12,097 nucleotides of DNA from Candidatus Krumholzibacteriia bacterium (GTDB lineage: Bacteria > Krumholzibacteriota > Krumholzibacteriia > LZORAL124-64-63): assembly GCA_028718575.1 (NCBI GenBank), contig JAQULN010000044.1, forward strand, positions 1 through 12,097, written 5' to 3'. Position 1 is the stretch's first letter, and every line of letters starts with the position of its first letter. This document shows, in pieces, positions 1 to 6,641 of the stretch. The translations under genes were made by a program, and so were the position numbers. The notes beneath the pieces were generated by a model. It saw nothing but the letters and a program-made list of their open reading frames with translations. It was not told where the DNA came from and did no database searches.

Positions 1-1
1 G

Positions 2-580
2 ACCGGCGGGCGCTTGGCGGCCCAGGATTCCCTCATCACGTCGCTGCGAATCGAGCTGAGTGCCTTGCGCCAGCGGCTTTGGGAGACCGAGCTGAGGGCC
101 GGCGTGGCCGAAGCCGACCGCAGCGCCGCGGAGACGACGTTGGCGCAACGGCAAGCCCGCGAAGCGGCGATCCGCGAGATCGTGGCCGACCTGGGCGACA
201 AGGCCAACGTGATGCTCCAACCCGACGGGACGGTCGTCATGCAGGTGCATGGACTGACATTCGGCGTCGGTAGCGCCGCCCTGGCTCCGGGACAGGCCGA
301 TCTCATGACGAAGTTGGCCAATGCCGCCGGGCGATTCCCCGGCGCGGCGATCCGCGTCGAGGGGCACACCGACGACACCGGCAGCCGCCCGGCCAACCTG
401 GCCCTTTCGCAGCGGCGGGCCGCCACCGTGGCCGGCGGTCTCGAGCGCCGGCTCAAGTTGCCGGAGGGGTCGATCGCCACCGCCGGGCACGGGCCGGACC
501 GCCCCGTGGCGCCGAACAGCACCGAGGAGGGACGCGCGCGCAACCGCCGTATCGACATCGTGGTTCCGCCGGTGGAGTGA
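2..580 (+). CDS. OmpA-family peptidoglycan-binding protein, 5'-truncated by the window edge
   Basis: The reading frame is open from base 2, so the true start lies upstream. A TTG at 14 is the first possible start inside the window but need not be used. Counting from it (188 residues), positions about 5-60 are rich in Ala, Arg, Glu and Leu and look like a coiled coil. Positions about 75-188 are an OmpA-like domain: FGVGSAAL strand, GHTDDTGS at 117-124, LSQRRAATV at 131-139, and the terminal RARNRRIDIVV block. In this family the Asp and Arg of these motifs bind the diaminopimelate of peptidoglycan. The protein would therefore tether the outer envelope to the cell wall from the periplasm. The amino-terminal signal or lipobox cannot be seen. 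The gene converges on the next one with only 6 bp between stop codons and no hairpin between them. The domain call is secure; the full-length architecture is unknown. Confidence 0.9.
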   Translation, partial: TGGRLAAQDSLITSLRIELSALRQRLWETELRAGVAEADRSAAETTLAQRQAREAAIREIVADLGDKANVMLQPDGTVVMQVHGLTFGVGSAALAPGQADLMTKLANAAGRFPGAAIRVEGHTDDTGSRPANLALSQRRAATVAGGLERRLKLPEGSIATAGHGPDRPVAPNSTEEGRARNRRIDIVVPPVE

Positions 581-586
581 TCCGGG

Positions 587-2308
587 TCAACGCGCGTCTG
601 CTTGGGGCAGCCGATACAAACCGTACGCGCGGCTTTCCTCGCGCAGCGGCGAATGCAGTGCCCGGGCGAGCGCCGGCGTGAGGCCTTCGACGGCGGCGGC
701 ATGTTCGACACGGGTGATCAACCAGCCGCCGCCGCCCCGGGCGACGAGGTCTGGCAGTTTGTCGGGCCCGGCGATATTGAAGGGTCGAACACCGAGATAG
801 AAGGCGGCGATCTCCAGCTCGATATCACAAGCGAAGATACGGGGCCGCGGCGCCGCCGCTGCCGGGTGCATCGCAGACTCTTCCGCGGCGATGAACGACC
901 GCGCCGCAAGCAGAAACGGCTTGCCGCTAAGAAATGCGTGCCACGGTGGTACGACCGCGGCATGGTAGAGCACCAGCACGATCGCGGCGGCGAGGATCGC
1001 GTCCGGTAGCTCCGGGCGGCGCCGCAGGCGATTCCAGCCGCGGCGGCCGCTGCCCAACGATGTGAGGGCCGCCACGCCCCAGGGCCAGGCCAGCCGACCC
1101 AGCCCAACCGCCATACCGGCCGCCAAGACCAGACCCGCCACGACGCTGCCGGTCAAGCCCCAGACCAGGCGCCCCAGCGCCGCCGGGAATAACGGCCGCA
1201 GCTCGCGATCGCGATAACCGCGCCAGAAGCCGGCGCCCAGCAGTGCGAACGCGGGATACAGAGGCAGCAGGTAGTAACTGCGCTTGGTCGCCGAGGCGAC
1301 GGTGAAAAAAACCAGACCGCCGAGGCTCCACCATAACAGTAGCGGCGCCAGCCGGTCGGTGCGGCGCCGGCGCCAGGCCCAGACCACGCCCGCCGGCCAG
1401 AGGAACAACCACGGCGCGGTATTGGCCAGGTCCGGACCGTAGAACCACCAGGGTTTCTGGGTCCAGTCGTGGTACGCGCTGCTGCCGGTGAAGCGGCCGA
1501 GCAGTTCGGTCAGCCAGATGTCCTTGATTTGCGGCGCCGCGATCAACATCGCCACGTGCCAGGGAACCACCAGCAACAACACCGCGCCCAGCATGGCGAG
1601 CCACTGCCGGCCGCTGGGGCGGAGCGGCGCCGGCCCGAACCTTTGGGGCACCAAGATCAAGAGCAAGAGCGGCAGCAGGACGGGGCCCTTGGTCATCGTC
1701 GTCCAGGCGAAACCGACCGCCAGCAGCAGCCACCAGCGGGTGCGCTGCGTGGCGGGCGCGGTCATGAGTTCGGCGACGGCGATCAAGCAGAGGCCGAAGC
1801 CTGCGAGCATCACGGTGTCGATGAGCGGTTGCCGCGCCATCGCCAGGAAGAGGGGCATGGTGACCAGCAGCAGCCCCGCCAGCAAGCCCGTCGGCGTATC
1901 CTGCAGACGCCGGCCCAAGTGGAACGTGCCGAGCAACAGGACGAGCATCCCCAATACCGAGGCCAGGCGGGCCGGCAGTTCGTCGGCGCGCCCGGTCAGG
2001 CGGTACAACGAAGCCGCGGTCCAGTACATTAGCGGCGGCTTCGTGAGCACGGGTTCGCCGGTGGAATCAACGGCGATCCAACCGCCGCTCTGGGCGAGGT
2101 TGCGGGCGATCAGCGCCCGATTGACGTCGTCGTACAGACCGCGCAGCGGGGTGCCGTCCAGCCCGGTCAGCATCAGAACGAGGGCCGCGCCGAGCAGGAG
2201 CAATAGCGATCGCCGGCTCGCGCCGGCGGTGGCGGAAGTGCGGTCGACTGGCGCCTGACGGCTGCCGGCTGCTGCCGCGCGGCTGCCGGCGGTCGAACGA
2301 TTCAGCAT
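587..2308 (-). CDS. ArnT/PMT-like GT39-family membrane glycosyltransferase
   Basis: 573-residue polytopic membrane protein, close to the usual ArnT length of about 550. It starts with about 33 Ala/Ser/Arg-rich residues, then TM1 (about 34-50), followed by a periplasmic-loop signature with acidic pair D60-D61 (LYDDVNRALIARNL), where ArnT and PMT enzymes carry their catalytic Asp. Next come TKPPLMYW (89-96), which matches the KPPLxYW motif of the family, and many Leu/Val/Ala helices. ATKRSYYLLPLYPA in the second half matches the ATKxxYYxLPLYPA block of ArnT relatives. A soluble C-terminal part of about 100 residues follows. Known family role: transfer of a sugar from a polyprenyl-phosphate donor to lipid A, protein or another envelope acceptor on the periplasmic face. 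The acceptor cannot be told here. The gene is divergent from a GT2/LAB_N pair that would supply such a donor. The ATG start is preceded by a weak AGGCGGGAA. Confidence 0.88.
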   Translation of the reverse strand: MLNRSTAGSRAAAAGSRQAPVDRTSATAGASRRSLLLLLGAALVLMLTGLDGTPLRGLYDDVNRALIARNLAQSGGWIAVDSTGEPVLTKPPLMYWTAASLYRLTGRADELPARLASVLGMLVLLLGTFHLGRRLQDTPTGLLAGLLLVTMPLFLAMARQPLIDTVMLAGFGLCLIAVAELMTAPATQRTRWWLLLAVGFAWTTMTKGPVLLPLLLLILVPQRFGPAPLRPSGRQWLAMLGAVLLLVVPWHVAMLIAAPQIKDIWLTELLGRFTGSSAYHDWTQKPWWFYGPDLANTAPWLFLWPAGVVWAWRRRRTDRLAPLLLWWSLGGLVFFTVASATKRSYYLLPLYPAFALLGAGFWRGYRDRELRPLFPAALGRLVWGLTGSVVAGLVLAAGMAVGLGRLAWPWGVAALTSLGSGRRGWNRLRRRPELPDAILAAAIVLVLYHAAVVPPWHAFLSGKPFLLAARSFIAAEESAMHPAAAAPRPRIFACDIELEIAAFYLGVRPFNIAGPDKLPDLVARGGGGWLITRVEHAAAVEGLTPALARALHSPLREESRAYGLYRLPQADAR

Positions 2309-2365
2309 GGAATTCCCGCCTGGACCACGATACTTTCGAATTCGCCGCAGCGAACATCATCAGAC

Positions 2366-2370
2366 GGAGG
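2366..2370 (+). promoter_or_regulatory. Ribosome binding site fixing a TTG start
   Basis: GGAGG lies 7 nt before the TTG at 2378. No ATG or GTG occurs in that frame nearby, so this Shine-Dalgarno sequence is what supports the non-ATG start of the GT2 gene. The whole divergent gap (2309-2377, 69 bp) shows no convincing -35/-10 pair on either strand. It does contain two GAATTC sites, one of them inside the palindrome CGAATTCG at 2337-2344. Confidence 0.7.
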
Positions 2371-2377
2371 CGGTGGC

Positions 2378-3100
2378 TTGTCCAGCCCGATCGAACTCAG
2401 CGTTGTGGTGCCGGTCTACGAAGAGGAAGCCAGCATCGGCGGCCTCTTGCAGGAGATCGTCGCCGTGGTGGGCGACGACCCCGCCCGCGTGGAGATCATC
2501 GTAGTCGACGACGGCAGCCGGGACGGCACGCCGCAGGTGCTGGCCGCCTGGCAAGCGCGCTGCCCCGCCCTGCGCGTCCTGACCTTCGCGACGAACTGCG
2601 GCCAGTCGGCTGCCATGGCGTGCGGCTTCGCGCAGGCGCGCGCGCCGCACGTCGTCTCGCTCGACGGCGACGGCCAGTCCGATCCGGCGGACATCCCCCG
2701 CTTGGTCGCGCTGCTGGCAACGCACGACCTCGTTTGCGGGATACGCCGGCGCCGGCGCGACAGCGTCGCCAAGCGGCTCGGCTCGCGGCTGGCGAATCGC
2801 GTTCGGCGGGCGTTCACGGGCGACCGGGTCCTGGACATCGGCTGCTCGTTGAAGGCTTATCATCGCGAGCCGCTCCAGCGCGTGCGCCATTTCGACGGCA
2901 GCCATCGCTTCCTGCCCGTGCTGCTCGCGCTGGAGGGCTGCACGAAGTTGGCGCAGGTCGAGGTCAATCATCGGCCCCGCCAGGGCGGTCGCAGCAAGTA
3001 CAGCAATCTCGGCCGGCTCGCCCGCACCTGGCAGGACCTGCTCGCGGTCCGTTGGTATCAGCGCCGCCATCTGAACTACCGCCTCAAGGACGGATCATGA
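2378..3100 (+). CDS. GT2-family glycosyltransferase (dolichyl/polyprenyl-phosphate sugar synthase type)
   Basis: 240 residues from a TTG start with a good GGAGG. The N-terminal GT-A fold is clear: LSVVVPVYEEEASI (7-20), IIVVDDGSRDGT (40-51) for nucleotide binding, NCGQSAAMACGFAQA (73-87), and the metal-binding DxD as DGDGQSDP (D96, D98). The later VNHRPRQGGRSKY block (196-208) is typical of DPM1/ArnC/GtrB-type enzymes. Expected reaction: NDP-sugar plus polyprenyl phosphate gives polyprenyl-phosphate sugar on the cytoplasmic face. Unlike ArnC and GtrB it has no C-terminal transmembrane helices and ends in a basic, hydrophilic tail. It would therefore need a membrane partner, as human DPM1 does. 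The downstream LAB_N gene overlaps it by ATGA, so translation is probably coupled. The sugar specificity is unknown. Confidence 0.9.
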   Translation: MSSPIELSVVVPVYEEEASIGGLLQEIVAVVGDDPARVEIIVVDDGSRDGTPQVLAAWQARCPALRVLTFATNCGQSAAMACGFAQARAPHVVSLDGDGQSDPADIPRLVALLATHDLVCGIRRRRRDSVAKRLGSRLANRVRRAFTGDRVLDIGCSLKAYHREPLQRVRHFDGSHRFLPVLLALEGCTKLAQVEVNHRPRQGGRSKYSNLGRLARTWQDLLAVRWYQRRHLNYRLKDGS

Positions 3101-3429
3101 GCCTCGACGCCTTCGCCGCCATGCCCATGGCAGAGAAGATCTGGCTCGCCGTGGGCATCCTCGGCCAGCTCTGCTTTGCCGCGCGATTCATCGTGCAGTG
3201 GCTCGCCTCGGAAGCCAGGCACCGCAGCACCGTGCCGATCGCCTTCTGGTACCTTAGCCTGATCGGCGGACTGGTGCTCTTGAGCTACGCGATCTGGCGG
3301 CGCGATCCGGTGTTCATCCTCGGCCAGGCGATGGGCGGGATCGTCTACGTGCGCAACCTGATGCTGATCCAACAGCGACGCCGGCAGCTCGACCGCCGGC
3401 GTCGCCGGGAAAAACCTCCGCAGACGTGA
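3097..3429 (+). CDS. Lipid A biosynthesis N-terminal (LAB_N) domain small membrane protein
   Basis: 110 residues starting at the ATG that overlaps the GT2 stop (ATGA). Three predicted helices lie at about 15-36, 46-67 and 71-92, followed by a very basic tail (RRRQLDRRRRREK). The conserved family blocks are visible: GQLCFAARFIVQWLASE, TVPIAFWYLSLIGG, and RRDPVFILGQAMGGIVYVRNL. This domain is found fused to the N terminus of some lipid-A-disaccharide synthases and as a free-standing protein, but there is no glycosyltransferase domain here, so it is not LpxB. Its biochemical role is not established. From memory it is related to the PQ-loop/MtN3 transporter fold, which would suit a lipid-sugar flippase or membrane anchor. 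Coupling to a GT2 that lacks its own membrane helices fits either idea. Family assignment is confident; function is inferred. Confidence 0.85.
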   Translation: MSLDAFAAMPMAEKIWLAVGILGQLCFAARFIVQWLASEARHRSTVPIAFWYLSLIGGLVLLSYAIWRRDPVFILGQAMGGIVYVRNLMLIQQRRRQLDRRRRREKPPQT

Positions 3430-3439
3430 TCACCATGCT

Positions 3440-3458
3440 GCGGCGCTCAACGCGCCGC
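3440..3458. terminator. Hairpin between convergent genes, possible bidirectional terminator
   Basis: Perfect 7-bp stem GCGGCGC / GCGCCGC with a 5-nt loop TCAAC, placed in the 34-bp gap between the stop codons of the LAB_N gene (+) and the LVIVD gene (-). The position suits a terminator serving both. There is no clear T-run on either side, and short GC-only stems are frequent in such GC-rich DNA, so the call is moderate. Confidence 0.4.
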
Positions 3459-3463
3459 GTTCA

Positions 3464-5956
3464 TCACCGCACGAGCGTGACGCTGCGCGTGGTCACGGTC
3501 TCGCCGGTCTGCAGGCGCACATGGTAGACGCCGCTGGCGGCGGCGCGGCCGGCTGCGTCGTCGCCGTGCCAGACCACGGCGCCGGGGCCGGCGGGCGCCT
3601 CGGCATGCACGAGGTTGCGGACGAAACGGCCCCGGGCGTCGTAGACGTCCAGACGGATCGTTTGCGCCTGCGGCAGCACGTACGACACCTCCAGCCGCGG
3701 GTTGAACGGATTGGGCGCGGCGGCTAGCTCGGGCTGCATGGGCAGCACAGGCGTGACCCGGATCTCGTCCAGGAGCGTCTTGTCGCCGTTGGCCTCGGTG
3801 TACTCCAGACGATAAGTGCGGGGGAACGAGACCCGGTCCTGGTCCCGCAGCGACAGGCGGCTGCTGTCGCCTTGCCGCCCAGCCCGCAGTTCCAACGCCG
3901 CGAACACTCGCGTCTCGGCGGGGTCCGCGGTGGTGCGCGTGACGGAGAGTCGGTCGAGATCCGGCACGCTGAACCAAAGGTCGAGCGTCACCAGGCCGCG
4001 GTCGTAGGCCGCCGCCAGCGTGCCAGCAAGGACGGGCACGACGCTCGGGTTGCGGTAGATGTAGACGCCCGTCTCGCCGGCGGCCAGGACCACGAACGGA
4101 CCGTTCTCAGCCACGCCCACGCCGCGGTCGGACGACGGATAGCTGCCGAAGAGCAGCGGATTGGCCGGATCGCTGACGTCGATCTGGCGCAGTCCGTAGA
4201 AGTCGTCGGCCACGTAGACGAACGGCGTGAACGAACGGGAGCGCACCACGTCGCGGGCCTGACTGGCGGTGGCCAGCGTGGCCAGCGTGACCAGATTGGC
4301 GGGATCGCTGATATCGACGATCCGCAAGCCGGCTTGTCCGTCGGCCACCCAGGCGATTTGGCCGGTGACGTCGATGGCGTTCAGGAAACCCCAGGGTTGC
4401 TGGCTGAGAATCGCCATGGCGGCCGGATCGGCGACGTCGACCGCGAGCATGCCGCCGCCGAAGCTGGCGACATAGGCGATCTGGTTCTGCACGGCGACGC
4501 CGAAGATGTTCGAACCCAGCGCCAGGTCGCCCAGCAGCGCCGGGGCGAGCGGGTTGCCGACGTCGACCGTGCGCAGGCCGCCGAAACCATTGGCCAACAC
4601 GGCCAGCGTCCCGCTCACCGCCACGTCCATGGTGGCATTGGCCGTATCGAACACCGACAGCGGCGCCGGCGCTGCTGGATCGGCCACATCGGTCATGACC
4701 AGGCCAGCGCCGGTATTGTTGCTGTTGACCGCGTAGAGGATATCGGCCTCGACGGCAAGATTCTGGCAATTCGGATGGGTGTCGACCTTGGCCAGGAAAA
4801 CCGGCGCCGCCGGATTGGAAAGGTCCCACAACCTGACGCCGCCGGCGAGGTCGGCCACGTAGAGGGTCGTACCGTCGAATTCGAGCTTCATCGAGAAGCC
4901 GGCGTTGGGGATCTGCGCCGCCGGCTCGAAGCTCTCGCTCAGGACGTGCAGGCCGCTGAAGCGCGCGGCGGCGACGACCCGTCCGGGGCTGCCGTTGCAA
5001 CTGAAACCGTTGGCGATGGCGGCGGAGGCCGCCACCGTCAGCGCCGCCGGATTGGATACGTCGAGCTTGAAGACGCCGCCGAGGCCGGCCAGGTAGACAT
5101 GATTCGACGCCGGCGCGAAGGCCAGTTCGTAACAGGAGCCTCCGGCCGCTTCGAACGCGCCCAACAAGACGGGCGCGCCGGGCGTGCTGGCGTCGATGAT
5201 CCGCAGCCCGGCGGCGTCGGCCAGGTAGGCCAGGCCGTTGCGGAGTTGGACGAACGTGCAGAATCCGTTGGACGCGTGGGAGGCCAGGCTCGTCGGGCTC
5301 GCGGGATTGCTGACGTCGTAGAAGCCGACCCCGCTCGCGCCCTGCGCGACGGCCAGAATGCCGTCCTCGTAGGACGTACCGTTGGCCGAGCCGGGAGTCG
5401 CGAGCGAGCCGATGACCGCCGGATTCGCCGGATCGGTCAAATCGATGACGATGAAGCCGGCGGTGCCGCGCCCGCAGTAGGCGTAGTTGCCGGCCACATC
5501 CACCGACAGCAGATCGTAGCCCGGCAGGTGGCCGACCAAGGCTGGCGCGGCCGGATCGGTGTAATCGAGACGCATCAGGCCGTAGCTAAGCCGCAAGGCG
5601 AGATACAACTGATCGCCGACGACCTTCATGTCCGACGGCTGCGCCGGCAGCAAGTAGCGGCTCAGGGCGACCGGCGCGGCGGGATCGGAGAGGTCGTGCG
5701 CCTCGAGCCAGGCGCCGTTCTGCCAGACCGCGATGTCGCCCGGCAGCATGCGCACATTCTTCGAGGATCCCTCCGCCAGGTGGTGGACCAATTCGAGGCC
5801 GGCGTCGAAGACGGCCGCAGCCGGCGGCGAAGCAGGATTCGGCACGTCAGGCGAAGGATACGGGATAGGTTCGCCGGTCAGAGCGTCGACCCGCGCTGCG
5901 GCGGGGACGGCCAGCAGAAAGACCAGCGCCAGCGACAACCAATAACGTGGTGACAT
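3464..5956 (-). CDS. Secreted LVIVD-repeat beta-propeller-like protein with C-terminal FlgD-like Ig (NPFNP) domain
   Basis: 830 residues. A typical signal peptide (MSPRYWLSLALVFLLAVPAAA) opens the protein. Residues about 50-640 consist of about 41-45-residue repeats, each carrying a core such as DVSDPANPLLFGSY, DLTDPANPAVIGSL or DVADPAAPAPLSVF, the LVIVD pattern. I count 12 clear copies and one degenerate one. An intermediate beta-rich segment follows (about 645-740). Residues about 745-830 form a FlgD-like Ig domain: APNPFNPRLEVSYVLP, VYDARGRFVRNLV, and AASGVYHVRL. In FCB-group bacteria this kind of C-terminal domain is found on secreted and surface proteins and resembles type IX secretion sorting domains. 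The protein is therefore probably displayed at the surface, with the propeller as a binding platform. No catalytic motif was seen. The ATG is supported by GGAGGT at a good distance. The ligand is unknown. Confidence 0.87.
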   Translation of the reverse strand: MSPRYWLSLALVFLLAVPAAARVDALTGEPIPYPSPDVPNPASPPAAAVFDAGLELVHHLAEGSSKNVRMLPGDIAVWQNGAWLEAHDLSDPAAPVALSRYLLPAQPSDMKVVGDQLYLALRLSYGLMRLDYTDPAAPALVGHLPGYDLLSVDVAGNYAYCGRGTAGFIVIDLTDPANPAVIGSLATPGSANGTSYEDGILAVAQGASGVGFYDVSNPASPTSLASHASNGFCTFVQLRNGLAYLADAAGLRIIDASTPGAPVLLGAFEAAGGSCYELAFAPASNHVYLAGLGGVFKLDVSNPAALTVAASAAIANGFSCNGSPGRVVAAARFSGLHVLSESFEPAAQIPNAGFSMKLEFDGTTLYVADLAGGVRLWDLSNPAAPVFLAKVDTHPNCQNLAVEADILYAVNSNNTGAGLVMTDVADPAAPAPLSVFDTANATMDVAVSGTLAVLANGFGGLRTVDVGNPLAPALLGDLALGSNIFGVAVQNQIAYVASFGGGMLAVDVADPAAMAILSQQPWGFLNAIDVTGQIAWVADGQAGLRIVDISDPANLVTLATLATASQARDVVRSRSFTPFVYVADDFYGLRQIDVSDPANPLLFGSYPSSDRGVGVAENGPFVVLAAGETGVYIYRNPSVVPVLAGTLAAAYDRGLVTLDLWFSVPDLDRLSVTRTTADPAETRVFAALELRAGRQGDSSRLSLRDQDRVSFPRTYRLEYTEANGDKTLLDEIRVTPVLPMQPELAAAPNPFNPRLEVSYVLPQAQTIRLDVYDARGRFVRNLVHAEAPAGPGAVVWHGDDAAGRAAASGVYHVRLQTGETVTTRSVTLVR
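4150..5700 (-). repeat. In-gene periodic repeat encoding LVIVD units
   Basis: A GCSGGATYG-like core followed by a GTCGA-like stretch recurs on the plus strand near 4164, 4294, 4418, 4549, 4671, 4808, 5044, 5176, 5299, 5424, 5546 and 5676. The spacing is 122-137 bp, except one 236-bp interval (4808 to 5044) where one unit has lost the signature. The repeats are diverged at the nucleotide level, so they are old protein repeats rather than a recent tandem expansion. Confidence 0.75.
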
Positions 5957-5958
5957 GG

Positions 5959-5973
5959 GGTACCTCCAGGTTG
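5959..5973 (-). promoter_or_regulatory. Translation leader with strong RBS for the LVIVD gene
   Basis: Read on the minus strand the leader is CAACCTGGAGGTACC followed by CC and the ATG. GGAGGT (5962-5967) sits 5 nt before the start codon. The same 15 bases occur before the PLD gene at 7922-7936, which supports both start codons. Confidence 0.75.
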
Positions 5974-5999
5974 GACGCGACGAGGGTAGAAGGTTAGCG

Positions 6000-6029
6000 A
6001 GCGTACACGCAAGTGAAGGCCGGCGTCAA
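6000..6029 (-). promoter_or_regulatory. Possible promoter of the LVIVD gene
   Basis: On the minus strand, TTGACG (6029-6024) is followed after 18 bp by TACGCT (6005-6000). The -35 is 5/6 of consensus and the -10 only 3/6. It lies in the 98-bp gap between the isochorismatase stop and the LVIVD start. It would let the LVIVD gene be transcribed independently of the two genes upstream, but read-through from them is equally possible. Confidence 0.3.
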
Positions 6030-6054
6030 GCCGACCGGGTGGCCGCGGCGGCGC

Positions 6055-6627
6055 TCAGGCGTCTTTCAGAAACGGCGCGATCGCCTTGAAGTCCGCCGTC
6101 TGCGCCTCGCGCAGCATCTCGAAGAGGATCATCTCGACGTTCATCACCTGCACGCCGATGCGGCGCATGTGCTGCAACCCGATATCGCGGTCGGCGGCGT
6201 AGCGGCTGCTCACCGCGTCGGCGGCCACGGCCACCTGCTTGCCGCGGTCCATCAGATCGCGCGCGGTCTGGTAGACGCAAACGTGAGTCTCGATGCCGCA
6301 GAGGACAATCTGGTCGCGGTTCAGTGCGTTCAACGCGGCGCGGAAACTGGAATCGCCGTCGCAGGAGAACGTGATCTTCTCGAGTGGCGCGATCCCGTCG
6401 AGCAGGCCGCGCAGCTCCGGGACCGTCACGCCCAGTCCGCGCGAGTAGTGCTCGGTCAGCAGGATCGGCATGTCCAGCGTGCGAAACGCGCGGATCAGGC
6501 GGCTGCTGCCTTTCAGGAGCATGGGCAGGGCGTGGACGAGATCGCGAAAACGCTCCTGGATATCGATGACGACCAGGGCGAGGCGGTGCTTCTCGAGGCG
6601 GTCGGGTACGGCGTGGAAGGGGATCAT
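6055..6627 (-). CDS. Isochorismatase-fold cysteine hydrolase, ISOC1/ISOC2-like
   Basis: 190 residues, normal for the family. The catalytic triad of isochorismatase-like hydrolases is complete: D22 in ALVVIDIQERF, K84 in LEKITFS, and C117 in LCGIETHVCVYQT, with the usual cis-peptide region before the Cys. The blocks ILLTEHYSRGLGVTVPEL, DLMDRGKQV and DAVSSRYAADRDIGL, and the tail ending FKAIAPFLKD, resemble the ISOC1/ISOC2 branch more than isochorismatase or nicotinamidase proper. The true substrate of that branch is not established. No signal peptide, so cytosolic. The start is set by AGGAG 5 nt before the ATG at 6627. The frame stays open upstream into the PLD gene, but that part is a shadow. 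The gene begins 14 bp after the PLD stop, with its RBS in that gap, so the two are probably co-transcribed. Confidence 0.9.
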   Translation of the reverse strand: MIPFHAVPDRLEKHRLALVVIDIQERFRDLVHALPMLLKGSSRLIRAFRTLDMPILLTEHYSRGLGVTVPELRGLLDGIAPLEKITFSCDGDSSFRAALNALNRDQIVLCGIETHVCVYQTARDLMDRGKQVAVAADAVSSRYAADRDIGLQHMRRIGVQVMNVEMILFEMLREAQTADFKAIAPFLKDA

Positions 6628-6632
6628 GGCGA

Positions 6633-6637
6633 CTCCT
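6633..6637 (-). promoter_or_regulatory. Ribosome binding site of the isochorismatase-like gene
   Basis: AGGAG on the minus strand, 5 nt from the ATG. It lies within the 14-bp gap after the PLD stop codon. It decides the start, because the same frame is open for a further 400 bp upstream. Confidence 0.7.
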
Positions 6638-6641
6638 GGTT

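Noticed and set aside
2260..2292. Repeated GGCTGCCGG units near the start of the GT39 gene
   Set aside because: Short imperfect copies encoding the Ala/Ser/Arg-rich N terminus; ordinary low complexity in GC-rich DNA.
3097..3429. LpxB (lipid-A-disaccharide synthase)
   Set aside because: Only the small membrane LAB_N domain is present; the glycosyltransferase part of LpxB is absent.
3872..5953. Long antisense reading frame (693 codons) opposite the LVIVD gene
   Set aside because: It mirrors the repeat codons of the real gene. Its translation is Gly/Arg/Asp/Val/Ala-rich with no fold or motif, while the other strand has a signal peptide, RBS and recognisable domains.
6055..6627. Nicotinamidase or true isochorismatase
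   Set aside because: The triad is shared by all of these, but the conserved blocks resemble ISOC1/ISOC2, and no siderophore or NAD genes are nearby.
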